64,000 bases of DNA, taken from positions 9,740,898 through 9,804,897 of the forward strand of contig OZ025287.1 in the NCBI GenBank assembly GCA_964019165.1. The letters run 5' to 3'. The notes beneath the pieces are model-generated. The model saw only the letters and a list, made by a program, of their open reading frames with translations. It did no database searches and was not told the origin of the DNA. This DNA is from Mastigias papua. Its lineage: Eukaryota; Cnidaria; Scyphozoa; Rhizostomeae; Mastigiidae. Position 1 is the stretch's first letter, and each line of letters opens with the position of its first letter. Made by a program: the position numbers and the translations under genes. Shown here in pieces: positions 1 through 11,829 of the stretch.

Positions 1-285
1 AGCTATTATTATTTATTTCAGTTTATTGGTTTGTTTTTATTTACATACTCTCCGTCTTTCTCTCTCTACTATGTACTTTGTTTTTTTGACCTGTTTTCTT
101 TGTGACCTTTGACCTGTTTTCTTCTATATTCTATATTTATTCTATGTTAATTTGATGTTGTCTTCGGTATTTGATGTACCAATCAACATTATACTCTTTG
201 TTATATCAACATTCCTATTATCTTAAATCCTCTTTTTTATTCTTATTCTTCTTTACTACTTTGTCTTTATTATCTATTTCAACAG

Positions 286-571
286 TGTGGGATGTCAAGG
301 ATTTTGGTCTTAAAGTGAAAAGAGGTCTTCATATATACGGCAGAATGACACTGAGAACAGAAGAGACATATGAAACGACAATTAATTTCGATAAAGATAT
401 GCAATTGCGAACAATTATTCATTTGACTCCTTTGCGATATGGCAAAATGGCTAACACATCTGATGGGAAGCCTATATTTGAACATGTAAACCTCGCTTTG
501 CACAAAGACAGTGAGAGACCAGAACTTGGCCCTGACCTCAAATGTAGAGAACAATCACAGGAACTAACAGG
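286..571 (+). CDS. Copy A exon 12
   Basis: Acceptor AACAG ends at 285 and donor GGTATG starts at 572. Enters in phase 1 and leaves in phase 2. Carries the GLHIYGRMTLRT-type strand pattern and a single Cys (copy B has LICEG here, A has LKCRE). Confidence 0.85.
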
Positions 572-3500
572 GTATGTTTCATGATAAATTGACTTGCTAT
601 TAACTTGCTTGAAAATTGAATCAGTTCACTAGCATATCTGCTCTTTTGTTACACCTTTTTTATAAGGAACCTAGCTCAATGAGTCAAATAGTAGTACTAA
701 AAGTTCCTTAATAGTTCCTTAATTTCACTTCACGTTTTGTGGCATACATGTGGTACAGAAAAAGTAAACATTGAAGTTCTGAATTTTGCCTTTGATTTTA
801 GCTATAATTGAAGACCAATGAAACATGAAACACCTGACACAAGCATAGCAAACAATCTATGCTGATTTTGGCTACAAATAGATGGAACCAGCTTCCTTAT
901 TCTCGATAGTTTGCTGTTATAAACATTTTTCAAATTGAAAAGTTCCAATAAGGATTTTTCATTTAGTAGTATAAGTTATTTAAGTATTTTGGCAATCTAC
1001 ATGTAAGTTCCTTATAAAAAAAAGCAAGTAGTTATTTTCTTTGAGTAAGTAGTGCGCCAGCTGTTATGGATTTTCGACGGCATGTCATCCTGCCAATCTC
1101 TTCTTTGCTGATTTTGAGTAATCTTCCATATATTTTTAACTAGTTTACTTGATTAATTTGCGAGTTTGCGAGTTTGCGAGTTTGCGAGTTTACGAGTTTG
1201 CGAGTTTGCTTTTCCTCCTCGCAGTTACGCAGAAACTGTTGGCTTGGAAGGTCGGTTTAAAGCAGAAATGAAACAAATTGGCCCTTATAAATTCCAGTAT
1301 GAAATCAAGCTGAAGGGAAAGTTATATAATGAAGTTAAAAGGGCCGAAATTACACTTACAACTGTTGCTGAAGATTTGCCAAAGGACTTTAAGTTCAGGG
1401 TGAGTCACATGATCGTCACATGATTGTCAAAAATGCCATCAAAGTTATTGGTTTTTGAATTGTCATTTTGATTTCATTTGCTATATTTGTCACGTGAAGA
1501 TTAAATAGTTTTACAATTCGCCTTTTCAAATGCGGTTTACTTATCTTAAGCCGTTATTACGAGTGATTTTATATCTTTTTTGATAGCTTTTGAAGCTGGA
1601 GCTTTTAGGCCAGAATTGTCCATGCATTATGTTCAAATTAATCAATACGAAGTCAGTAAAGAAGTGTGATTTTTTAAACTTTAGTATTTCGCCGATATTA
1701 CTAATCAAGGCAAAGATAATGTCAACAGACACATGCGAAATGTGTTGCAAAATATCAAACGTCATGCCAAGAAAGGACGGGCTTCTGCGAAGGAGACGGC
1801 AGATGATATCAAAGACCTTTTGGATTCATACAAGCAACAACGTCAAGGGTACTTGGATGAAATGGCCTCTGTTGAAGAGCAAATACATAATATCAACAGA
1901 AATGTTGATTTGGCAATGATTGATATATCGGCTGATTGTATCAACCAATGCAAGACAGGCAAGTGGACAATTAGTGTTCTATCTGTCGAATCACCTAAAT
2001 GATGATTTGTGTATGATTGCTATTGATTTAGTAGATTATGATTGATGATGATCTGTGATATTTGTGATTTTTGTGATTGATGGTGAGCAGTAATCAATTG
2101 GCGATGATCTATGATATTAATGTCGATTTTTAATCTGTTTTAGTTATGGTACCTGGAATCGAGTGGAAAGAGGACTGCCTTAAAGGCTCAGGTGGACAAC
2201 ATAACATGAAGTGCACATCATGGAAAGCCAACAAAGACAAGGCCATTAACGTTATGTGTCTGTTGAAATGCGAAGCGAAGAAAACAGCTGCCGCAGGGGA
2301 GGCCACAAGTGACCTTGAAAAAATGAAAGTAAGAGGTTTAATCTTTTAGTTTTGTTTTTAAGTCTCATAATTTGAATATCACTGATACCGTTTGATTAGA
2401 TGTGATTTATGGTAATAATTTTGAACATATATCTTTCTTTATCTTATTAAAGTGGTCAAGACTTGTGGAGATTTAGCATGTCTTGTGCAATGTATCATTT
2501 TATTCTCATGCACATACCTAAAGATATATGTATTAAAGGTTGTTCAAGGTAATCGTTAGTAAGTATGCACCATAAACTGAATGCGAGTTGGTTTCTTTTG
2601 AAATCTTGTGATGACCTCGAAGAGCCGATTGTATTTTTACAATCTCTCATGTAGTGTTATCTAAAAATAAGGTGTTGTATTGCCTTATTCCCAGCGACAT
2701 GTTTACTCTGCAGTGAAGGAGCTTTTTAGGGCTTAACACCCTCTATTCAACTACGAAAATAAATGTGTCACTAGTCTTATTCTGGCACCGATCATGTCAT
2801 AACTTATACTGTACCTGTCGTTGAATTTAAACATTTCTAAAGATGAAGAAATGTCTCTGTTAATTGTCGCAATTCTGGAATTTCGAAAATAAATGTCTTT
2901 AGTCCTTGACTTAAAGTGAGATGACTTGATGGTGATGGTCAATGGTCCGCATATTAGTAGTGCAAGTGTTCCCTATTCTACTGAATTTGAGATATCCTTG
3001 GAAATTCTACTTATTTTTTATTCTAGAATCAATGGTTGTTTTTCTATTCATTTTGAAAATTTACTACAATTACATGCTACGTACTATAGTACATACAGTT
3101 TACTTAACAATACTATAAGAACGATACCACGGAGTGCAAGATGTCATGACAACTCCATGGCCATTAACATGAATAACAGGTAACATGACAAAAAATTAAA
3201 ACACAGCTACAAAAATACGTTTAAATACACACAAATTTCTTTAACTAATAAATACTTAGACTTGTTCCATATTGTATGCCGGGCTAGCCTAGAGCAAATC
3301 AGATCGATCTCTCTTGTGGTCAAAACGTAATCTGAAAAGTTCAACATTTATAACATCAATGGTTTGTGGGCAGATGAGTATAAATGTGTTACGAATAGCA
3401 CCAAAGAGCTCTTTTTGAGTTTTATTATCTCAATGAGCTTTTCCAAGTTTGAAATCAAATATGTACGTTTTCATATTTTATTTATCTTATTTATCTTAAT

Positions 3501-6500
3501 CATAATTTATCTTATTTATCTTAATCATAATTTATCTTATTTATCTTAATCATAATTTATCTTATTTATTTTTTGTGAATAGGTTCTCGTGAACAAATAT
3601 CGTGAGCAGAAAGTTCTGTTTGAAGACATTGGCAAACTTATTGACCTTATCGAGCAAGCTGATGAAATCGCAAGGAATACAAGAGAATTGGTGGACAGTA
3701 AAACTGAAATTGGCATGGAAATTTCTAAGTTGCTTTCCCACTCTAGAGATCTCGTCGAGCTCTATATGTTGAAAGTTGATACGGATTTACATGCCATATC
3801 GCCTCCATGTTTACCATTCCAGATCGATTTTACACTGAAAATGAATGAGACATTTACACATAATGGTGTCCACACTATCTGCTTTAATGGGGAATTCTAC
3901 GAGAATGTTGGAATCCGTATAGTGAAGATAAAGTACCCTAAAATTGATGATATGTATAAAGCCCTTGAGGAGGCAGAGCTTCGTTTTGCACGAATCAGTG
4001 GGATCAGGAAAAGCTTGACTAGGGTGGAAAAGGATATCCGGGAAGCTTCACGGAGAGATAGTATTCCATCTTCACCTGTGAAGGACCCGATTGAGAAGAT
4101 GTTAATAAAGATATCTAAAAGAAGAATTCCTGCATTCACTTTAAAGGGTGACAAGACCGTGTTGGCTTTCCATCATTACTCGCCGTGGGCTACAATAAGA
4201 AGATCGGATGTGTGGGAAATGGAGACAAAGCCCTCTTATAATGTGGCGTATAACGCATCAAAGTTTCAAGGTAGGCTATGGGCAAGAATTTATGTTGAGT
4301 GACATTCTTTTCTCATTTATTGGCCTCCTTTTTGTAGAGTATAGGGATCAAAGTGACAACGAAGAATACACTAAAACCGGGACATAAGAATCTGGGAGTT
4401 TGAAATGAACCTGTTGATGTTCTGCATGTGATGAAGTAGTCCAAGGATTCATGATGCAGGTACTCGACACTAAGTGTATACCTGTAGATCTGGCCTGTCG
4501 CAGTTTGTGGACTTGCTTGGTAGAATTGGCATCTTAGCATAAGTGAGAGCTCTCGTTAATCTTTCATTTAGAAAAGTCATCGTGTCATCAGACAAGGGAG
4601 ATCATAACTGAATACAAAGATATATCTGAAAATCTCCAGCAGCTGTCTTCAAACTACAAGAATGGGAGGCTTATGTATAGAACGACCAAAACGGCTATGC
4701 TGAAGGATCTTGAAAGTTCGCGATCAGAAATCAGCATGTTGTGTATGGTTTGTTAAAATATTGAGATCATTTGCATTCATTCCTTTTCACTGTCATTTCC
4801 ATATCATTTAAGGAGGGTGGCTCTTCAGCGAATGATGGTTTACAGGGACCCTCCATTTAACTTACAATATAATGATTAGAAAGATATTATAAACTATCAA
4901 TTAATAATATAAAAATATACAAAGCTAACTTACAATTATTAAAATATCTTACAATTACATATAAAGATAAGCAAAGAGGAAAGTAAAAGAAAAAGGAAGA
5001 ACAACAAATATCTATGCTTGGCTCTATATACTAATTTTACTGCTTGCAAAACGGTTAATTGCTTTATATTACTTATATTCATGTTCCCTACTTAATCATT
5101 GTACCTTAAAATCCCGAATATAGTCCTGGGCTTATGGAGGCTGGAAGGACTTTCGAAAGGAAGAGACTTATATATGCCAAAAAAATCATTATTCGGTGTT
5201 GAATCAGAGAGACTAATAGCAATATACAATGCGTATAACATCAAAGAAGAACAAAAGTAACTTCAAAGTATTTATACGCAATTACAAAGGCGCGTGGACG
5301 CAAGGGGCAGGAGACGAAATTCGATCTAAATGCCAGTTACGTGGGATAAAAAAGGACAAACTTGATGTACTTAATTTTTTGTTAGGAAATAAGAGATTAA
5401 GAGCGCAGAATAGCAATCTTTTTATTTGCGCTTCATCGAAAAACATTGTTTTCCTTTGAATCCTAGCAATGCACACTGAATTCCCAATGTAAGCCCTGGC
5501 CTAATATTTCGAAGAGTATTTGCGTTATTATACAGGTGGCTTGTGCTTGTGGGGCCTATATTTGGGATTTTAAATGTTATTCCATTCCTTCTTTTCCCGT
5601 ATTCTTAGCATCTGCTTTATTTGTTGTAAGTTTCTCTTTTTTAAATGTGTACATTTTTAGACATTCGCAATTTAATCAATGTTCTTGTATTCAGTGAACA
5701 GAACAAAATTATACGCCGTTGAAAAGAGAGACATGCTCTACTGGTACCAGTTTGCAAAGCAAGGTAGATATTTTATTCTCTGCCTTAAAGTTTTATTCTT
5801 GATCAGAAAGATGTTATAGCCAATTTAACCATAACAACTTTGCACTGGCAACCCTTTTCCAAGCCACAGTGCTTTTGTTGTTCTCTATCAACGTAAATGT
5901 TTTCTATGGTAAGTTATGTCATACATACATGTATGTATGTAAGTAATGTCAGGGAAAGGCTATAGAGCCTACAACAAAGGAAGAAAGAGAAAGGAAAGTT
6001 AAGTAGATAGGGAGATGAGATCCAGTTTGTTGATGTTAGATTTGAAGCAAGGTAAGTTGTAGGGTTGCCAGGAAAGGAAGTAGAAGATGTCTCTCAACGC
6101 TGATTTGTGCCAAAGTATTTCTGGTATTTACTTGTAGATGTAAGTGACTTTAGGGCTATGCACCGATATATATTTAATATCATACAGTTTAATATGAGTA
6201 TGAAAGATACTGAGCTAATATGCCAGTTTTTATTAAGATTCAGTTGCTAACACTGTGACTTCAGTTGCTTCTTGCCATTACTTGTTAAAGTGCAATGGAA
6301 AAGCTTTCCTGGCGTTTTCTATATATGGCACCCACATAAAGTATTTATCGTCAACTCAAAAAGGAGAGAGTTACGAAAGTGAATGAAGTGCACTTATATA
6401 CATTGCTAGATATTTTTTAAGTAATGATTTTGAGCGATAGGTGTCTCAATGTTAGTTCTTGTGTGAAAGGAAGAGACTATAGATTTCCTATTGTTGAAAT

Positions 6501-8253
6501 ATCAGTTCGCAGACTTATTCGTTAGAAGTTATCAACAATTTCAAACGAATGCTTCCAAATCATCTACTTTCAATTTTCCTGGTAGGTGAACTTCGAGGCA
6601 GACTTTAGTTGCTATCCACATTCTTGAATCTGACGGACTTCTAGTCCTCAAATTTATAGAACTGAGGCAATGATCTCTATGAAGAACGTTAGAAACTGCG
6701 TAGAGAGGGCTTTTCGTTCATTCAGATCTCTGTAGCAAAATCAACTTGCATTTGTATTGCCTGTAATATGACGAGAGTTATCTTTAAGAGTTTCCATGTT
6801 CAAATTATTCCTAACAGCTCTCTCTCTAATTTATAGAATTAGTTTAGGACTTAAAATTAGAAAACGATGTCCTTTTATTTACTGAATTGTTAAAACTAGT
6901 GATATGTCTCACTGCAGTCTGAAATTTCTCTTACTTGATCTTAAGCTCTTGCAACTTAGTTTGTGTTTTCATTCTAGGAATAGACAGATATCTCCAAACA
7001 TTTATGGATCAGCTTTCAAAACAGAACAGAAGAAGTTTGTCTTACTTGAGAAGCGAGCTGACAGCATTTTATGGCAGAGAGAATTTCATTAACCACTTGG
7101 GAAATCTAGGTAGTGATGCCTTAGGACGGTCGAAAGTTACCGGATCAAGCAAGGAGAAGCAGGTGATGCGCCTGAAAGATGTTGGAAAAGTAAGTATACT
7201 TCTCAAATAAGTTTAATTATCACAATAGTAGTTTCAGAAAAGTTTTTCTCCATCTTCATTGCTAGTACTACCATTTATGGAAGTTTAGATCGCAGACTAC
7301 CCTGGAGACTAAAGCGTGTTATCAAACTGTACATTATTTCTGTTTACAATTGGTGGGAATCACCAGAATGCACTGAGGAATCGCCACAGTACTCAGAATG
7401 AAGTTCGATTTGAAAACGAGGTTATTTAGATATTGCGATGTCAATGGCCTAATAGCATGTGACGAATGTTGGAGACTGTTCATTGATAACTCACGAGGAT
7501 AGTTTGCGGCATGATATTGACAAATGAATATGCATAATTGACTACAATGTACTAAGAAAGTTCTAGAATATTCCCCAAATGCTTGGACAGAAGGTATAAT
7601 GAGTTGTATTTTGAGCAATTTGTAATTTTAAGTCATTCAGGGGCCTGTCTTAAATAAATGTGAGGTATATTTTTAACATGCTCATATTGAATATATCATT
7701 GTGCACTTACAATGGAAAATAGACAGAGTGTGTACGATTAGAACTAGGGGACAAAGTGCTGAGAAGGAGCAAATTTTGCATAAACGCAACAACATTTAAT
7801 CTGTAGGTCGATCACTAGCAATATCTTAAACATCGTTCTTGTCATTGATCAACAACTATCTTGAATTGTGTCTGAGTTTGTCATTTTATAATCATCATTG
7901 TCATTGTCATTGTCATTGTCATTGTCATTGTCATTGTCAGTGTCATTGTCAGTGTCATTGTCATTTTCATTTTCATCATCAATCAATAATCATTAATAGT
8001 TAGTCATCAATCAATTTCTAAATCACCATTTCTGATTATCTCTTCATCGCCAGTCTAATAAATAACCGTCATTGCTTACATCGAATTGATTTTACATTTA
8101 TCTTAATGCAGAGTAGATGATGATTTTAGACAATAAATGTTTTAGGAACTTCAAAGAGTACTTTCTATGAACCTGGATGAAGCAGAAGGAGTTATTACTA
8201 AACTCAAAGGTGACATTGAAACTCTCTACAGTTCAGCTGGATTGTGCAATTAA
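286..8253 (+). CDS. Copy A: large secreted-protein family gene, 3' part (exons 12-20)
   Basis: Spliced gene whose 5' half lies upstream of the window. Coding exons: 286-571, 1225-1399, 1685-1958, 2144-2328, 3583-4270, 4572-4742, 5695-5763, 6978-7189, 8146-8253. They match exons 12-20 of copy B in order, phase and length, except the last, which is one codon shorter. All junctions are GT-AG, except intron 14, which has a GC donor at 1959. The frame is open to a TAA at 8251-8253, so this copy looks intact. It encodes a beta-rich module, then long coiled-coil-like helices with conserved cysteines. No family is recognised. Beyond simple repeats and one candidate MITE, I see nothing in the long introns 2329-3582, 4743-5694, 5764-6977 and 7190-8145. 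Exon structure is directly supported; extracellular location is inferred from copies B-D. Confidence 0.85.
1157..1209. repeat. 8-bp tandem repeat (GCGAGTTT)n beside an acceptor
   Basis: About 6.5 copies of TTTGCGAG, one with a substitution, ending 15 bp before the exon 13 acceptor of copy A. The same intron in copy B has only a single related stretch, so this expansion is copy-specific. Confidence 0.9.
1225..1399 (+). CDS. Copy A exon 13
   Basis: Acceptor CTCGCAG, donor GTGAGT at 1400, length 175 as in B and C. Conserved core YEIKLKGKLYNEV followed by an alternating strand. Leaves in phase 0. Confidence 0.88.
1685..1958 (+). CDS. Copy A exon 14 (coiled-coil module)
   Basis: Acceptor TTTAG at 1680-1684. 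The donor is GC (AG|GCAAGT at 1959), shared with B and C. Charged heptad-like helix rich in K/E/D/Q, ending in ISADCINQCKTG with two Cys. Confidence 0.88.
2144..2328 (+). CDS. Copy A exon 15 (four-cysteine module)
   Basis: Acceptor TTTTAG, donor GTAAGA at 2329, length 185. Pattern G-I-E-W-K-E-D-C, then MKC, then MCLLKC: four conserved cysteines and two tryptophans. Confidence 0.88.
3481..3570. repeat. 25-bp tandem repeat before exon 16 of copy A
   Basis: About 3.6 copies of a 25-bp T-rich unit built from TTTATCTTAT and TTATCTTAATCATAA. It ends 12 bp before the acceptor at 3582, so it forms the polypyrimidine/branch region of this intron. Confidence 0.85.
3583..4270 (+). CDS. Copy A exon 16 (largest exon)
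   Basis: 688 nt as in B and C. Acceptor GAATAG, donor GTAGGC at 4271. An N-terminal coiled coil is followed by PPCLPF, CFNGEFYENVGIR, a second helix and the strongly conserved AFHHYSPWATI. Contains a YNAS sequon near its end. Confidence 0.9.
4572..4742 (+). CDS. Copy A exon 17 (helical module)
   Basis: Acceptor ATTTAG, donor GTATGG at 4743, symmetric phase 1-1, 171 nt. Begins with a CHQTREII motif, then a helix with NYKNGRLMY and LKDLESSRSE. Confidence 0.86.
5106..5573. mobile_element. Candidate MITE in intron 17 of copy A
   Basis: The ends form an imperfect inverted repeat: TTAAAATCCCGAATATAG on the left against the complement of CCTATATTTGGGATTTTAA on the right. There is no coding capacity. 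A target duplication was not established, so this could be a chance inverted repeat. Confidence 0.35.
5695..5763 (+). CDS. Copy A exon 18
   Basis: 69-nt micro-exon with symmetric phases 1-1; acceptor TTCAG, donor GTAGAT at 5764. Conserved core EKRDMLYWYQ. Confidence 0.85.
6978..7189 (+). CDS. Copy A exon 19
   Basis: Acceptor TTCTAG, donor GTAAGT at 7190, 212 nt. Conserved AFYGRENFINHL and LGSDA motifs; helical, basic. Confidence 0.88.
7892..7975. repeat. (TCATTG)n microsatellite
   Basis: Hexanucleotide array in intron 19 of copy A, partly degraded to TCAGTG and TCATTT. Introns 19 of B and C hold related but decayed ATCA-rich tracts. Confidence 0.9.
8146..8253 (+). CDS. Copy A exon 20 (C-terminus)
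   Basis: Acceptor TTTTAG; stop TAA at 8251-8253. Encodes ELQRVLSMNLDEAEGVITKL and a tail ending in GLCN. B and C end in ASCA instead, so all copies keep a Cys near the C-terminus. Confidence 0.88.
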   Translation, partial: ELQRVLSMNLDEAEGVITKLKGDIETLYSSAGLCN

Positions 8254-9400
8254 GAAGATTGACTGAGACTAGTCTATGACAGATACCAAATATATCAGAA
8301 ATATATCAGGATTTATGATCTGTCTTCGTATCTGAGTATATGAATTCCTTTATTTATCTAGCATGATTTCTTTGAATGAGGAATGCAGCAGAAAAGTTGC
8401 AAATCGCATCTCTCTCGATAAATATAATCCGTCTTTCTATAATTCTTGGTGTTCTATTTTACTGGTCTAATGCTCATTTCTCGTAATATTTCAAGGAGAT
8501 TTTTTGTAATCATCTCCCTATGGTTTTCTTTGTTTTTGTTTGAAGGTTTATGCAAACTATATCGTAATATCTTCCACTTCAGTTTCATATTTGATAATTC
8601 ATTATTGATTTTAGAATGTATCAAATTGGTTTAAAGTTTTGTTTACATATATGGCATTTGATATAGTGTGAAGCTTTCTGGCTTTATTTCAGTTTCCATG
8701 ATGAATAATTTCGCCGATGAGTGCTTTAAGTATATTTGATAAGTGTACACCTGACTTCCTTGACATGCTATCTGCCTTACAGTTTGATAGTACTACCAAA
8801 AACTACATAATTGGAAAGATGACTACCATTGCAATCAGAACGGCGTACTACATCTTCTGCAGATGTAGCAGAGAGTTGTCAAGTCCTGAGCTCCTATCTT
8901 ATTGACTTATATTTATGTTCATTATTTTTTCTTATTATTCTGTTATTAGTTTTTAATTCAAACCAAGTAGTCAGTTGTAAACTGCCTATTGTTTAGTAAG
9001 GTTTACAACTATGTGCAGCAAATATTTTCTATGAAATGAAGTTTTCATTTATTTATTCATTCATTTATTCATTTATTTGCAGAAGAGTATTCTTATTCTA
9101 AACATTCAAAATTAAATAATGATTAGAAGGATCTCTAATCAAACGGGTATCGTAGGTCTCTTCTTGTAAAAATCTTTATTATAACGGTTCACTGATCAAA
9201 ATCAATCAAAATGTACTCCTTAATTTTCATTTATTTGATTTGTTGTGGTAACAATTGTTCAATAGATTTTTAATCAATTTTTATTGCGGCATTTGATAGC
9301 TGTTGACTTTATTAAAGTCTACACCGATTACTGGTCAAAAATGTAAGATATGATAAGTATGCCTGGATGTTAGCATCTCCCCTAATTTTCTCCATAATGT
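8254..9400. other. A-B spacer, proximal part
   Basis: Presumed 3' untranslated and intergenic DNA after copy A. The first bases after the stop still resemble the B and C 3' ends. Only AT-rich low-complexity sequence was seen; no ORF here is supported. Confidence 0.5.
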
Positions 9401-9422
9401 AATCCAATTTACATCACCGATT

Positions 9423-9660
9423 TTATGGGTATGATCGAATAAAGCTTGGTGAGAGCCTTCTCGAATTGTGTTCTGAAACTCCGCTAAGCGTTTCGATTCT
9501 TTTCAGTTTTTCTAGTGGAAGTTCTTGTTTTGACTTTCTTGCATGGTATCTGTTTGCACCTCGTAACATGCATCGATGGATACGAGCTTTTGCTGGTATC
9601 ACAAACATCTTCTCAAATGTATTCTCATGCTTTGGTTGGATCGAAACTGGGATATCTTCC
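9423..9660 (-). pseudogene. Minus-strand conserved spacer relic (A-B copy)
   Basis: Shares short conserved blocks with the B-C and C-D spacers, notably a minus-strand TACCAGCA-type core (here ATACCAGCA) and a TCGAAACGC block. One-base shifts relative to the C-D copy disrupt the shared frame. It is either a decayed exon or conserved non-coding DNA. Confidence 0.35.
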
Positions 9661-10029
9661 TCATGGTCGATTCTCTACGTATTTACGTCTGGATATTGAA
9701 TATCAAACCATCTGTATGCTGGTAGGAAGAAGGTAAGATTTAATATTCTTTCAAAGTCATCGATATGTACATTATTGTTGATATCAGCATTGCTTATTAA
9801 TAATCATTTGTATTCATTTATTTCATTTATTCATTTACAAGCATTTCACGGAGAGCGTACAAACCAAATACGCTTCCAATGCCCAGAACTTAAACGGTGC
9901 GTCCTGGCATGCTCTTTCCAATGCTGGAAAATCGCAGTGTTGCTTTTTAAAGACGAAAGCTCAAAGTAGAAAGTGGAATTTAGTACTTATGTATTTCATG
10001 ATCAGAGTTATGAAAAATATTGGGAGTTG

Positions 10030-10283
10030 ATTTAATAATAAAACCATCATGAATCATCACTATTCTAAGGTAATTTCATTCTTGCAGACATATTCGAATT
10101 TGAATCGCTCTGTTTACAGCAACTGCTCCTTGGTTAACTAATTAAATTCACTGTTTCAGTTGATCCAGCCAGAAACAGACATTATATAAAGTGGTTTCTT
10201 TAATTCATCCCTTGAAGACTCCATTGCCCCACACGGCATTTAGAAACTGAGGAAGCTGAAGAGAGTTTCTGAGGAACTCACGG
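10030..10283 (+). promoter_or_regulatory. Promoter and putative 5' untranslated exon of copy B
   Basis: A block conserved upstream of B, C and D. Here a TATA box TATATAAAG lies at 10183-10191. Downstream is a purine-rich segment (GAGAGTTTCTGAGGAACTC) that ends at a donor, GTAGGT at 10284. The start codon of B is preceded by an acceptor (TGTAG at 13131-13135), so a 5' untranslated exon spliced over about 2.85 kb fits well. The conserved CTGTTTCAG at 10151-10159 could be an earlier acceptor or a core element. Confidence 0.5.
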
Positions 10284-10826
10284 GTAGGTAAAATATTAAT
10301 TATAAAGAAACCGATGTAAAAAATCTTTTAGTCATAAAATGTTCAGGTAGCTTTCATGTTGATTTTAAATCTTTCTAATAACTTCAAGTATCCGATAAAA
10401 TCAGGCTGTTTGCTAAGGGGTAGCCTGGGGGACAAGTACCCCTTGGAATTCCAGACATTGACTCGGTACCTCGTGATTACTGCTCCTCTAGACCAGGCAG
10501 CTGATTGATACACGCTGCGCTCAGAGTAACTGTGTCCCCTGTGACAAAGCCGATCTGGCTGTGGATCTATATAAAATTGTTGAGAACTGTTTTGGTGCAA
10601 GTGGTGTCGAATGGTGTCTAGAATAGTTATGCGAAGTTATTAATGCTTTCATTTACCTGAAAGGAGTTGGCGTAACGCCATGCTTCAAAATCATCGGTAC
10701 TTTCAGTTGGGCTCACGAAGGGGTAACATAAAATCCCCTAAATCTCACGTACCTTTCTTGATTAAAAATAGGCATTCACTTCAGCAAGCAAAATGGATAC
10801 AAAAACTGAAAATTTGAGTTAGCAAC

Positions 10827-11070
10827 TACAGTTAAATCCCGCAATGTCGCACCCTGGGTAAGTCGGACGTTCACTTAGTCGGACTGATTTCCTATTCCCC
10901 TTGGATTCACTCTAACCTATTGAAAGACTCGGCTAACTAGGACATTCGTTAACTAGGGCCAATTTCCAATCTCCCTTGAGAATCCGACATAACGGATTAG
11001 TACTTTGGAATAAACTAGTGAACTAGTAAAGATTATTTGAAGTAATACGGCTAGTCAGCCAAAAAAGAGC
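10827..11070. mobile_element. Tigger/pogo-like DNA transposon fragment (tentative)
   Basis: TACAGTTAAATCCCGCAATG, followed by repeated AAGTCGGAC/TAGTCGGAC and CTAACTAGGACATTCGTTAA, resembles terminal regions of TcMar-Tigger elements. No transposase ORF is present. Boundaries are approximate. Confidence 0.35.
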
Positions 11071-11079
11071 ATCGCAAAT

Positions 11080-11730
11080 AACAGGTTTGTTTGCCTTGCC
11101 TAGGTTTCGAGGTATTGTCAGCTCATGGTACCTATGAAAGGTAGCTACGCTTGAGTGAACATGTAATGTACCATACTAAGCCATATAATGGATTTCGTCA
11201 TTGTGAAACCCCTCAGTGAACCTGAAAACATTGGCCTACTAGATTTTGTAAAGAGGTGTATCTGATTCGTAGTTGTAATCAAACAGAATTAAAGTCATTT
11301 CTGATGTTCTTGAGAGTATGAATGCATTCCGAAGTTTCTATGAAAACGAGGCCATTTTTTATTCTGTCCTAACAAAAGAAATCAGACGGATTCCTTTATC
11401 GTATTCTGAAAATTTTTCGAGAAGTGAGACAGGGTACAGTGCATTCCCTATGTTTGCACTAAGACCAGACAACCGCTTCTGCATTTTTGTAGGCACATCG
11501 TTTTGCGATAAAGGTTAGGTGCACTTAAGACAGTTGGTGTCTTTTTGACCAAAAAGGTTGTATGCAAGGTTCGGCAGGTCCTGCCCTAAGAATAATTCAC
11601 ATGAGAAAGCAAACTGCTTCCAGTCAGCATTTTTACATATAGTGAATGTCCAGTGAAATTTTAGATAAAATTCTGTTATATCCCTGCTTCAGCAATGTTA
11701 AAAATATAGACGTCCTGTGGCTTTTGTGTT
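11080..11730. other. A-B spacer, no recognised content
   Basis: Short open frames exist (for example 11318-11518), but none shows similarity to the family or a recognisable motif. I see nothing supportable here. Confidence 0.4.
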
Positions 11731-11822
11731 GAGACACTGTTGTGTTAGAGACACTGTTGTGTTAGAGACACTGTTGTGTTAGAGACAATGTTGTGTTAGA
11801 GACACTGTTGTGTTAGAGACAC
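11731..11822. repeat. 17-bp tandem repeat
   Basis: About 5.4 copies of GAGACACTGTTGTGTTA, one with a C-to-A change, in the A-B spacer. Confidence 0.92.
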
Positions 11823-11829
11823 CATTACT

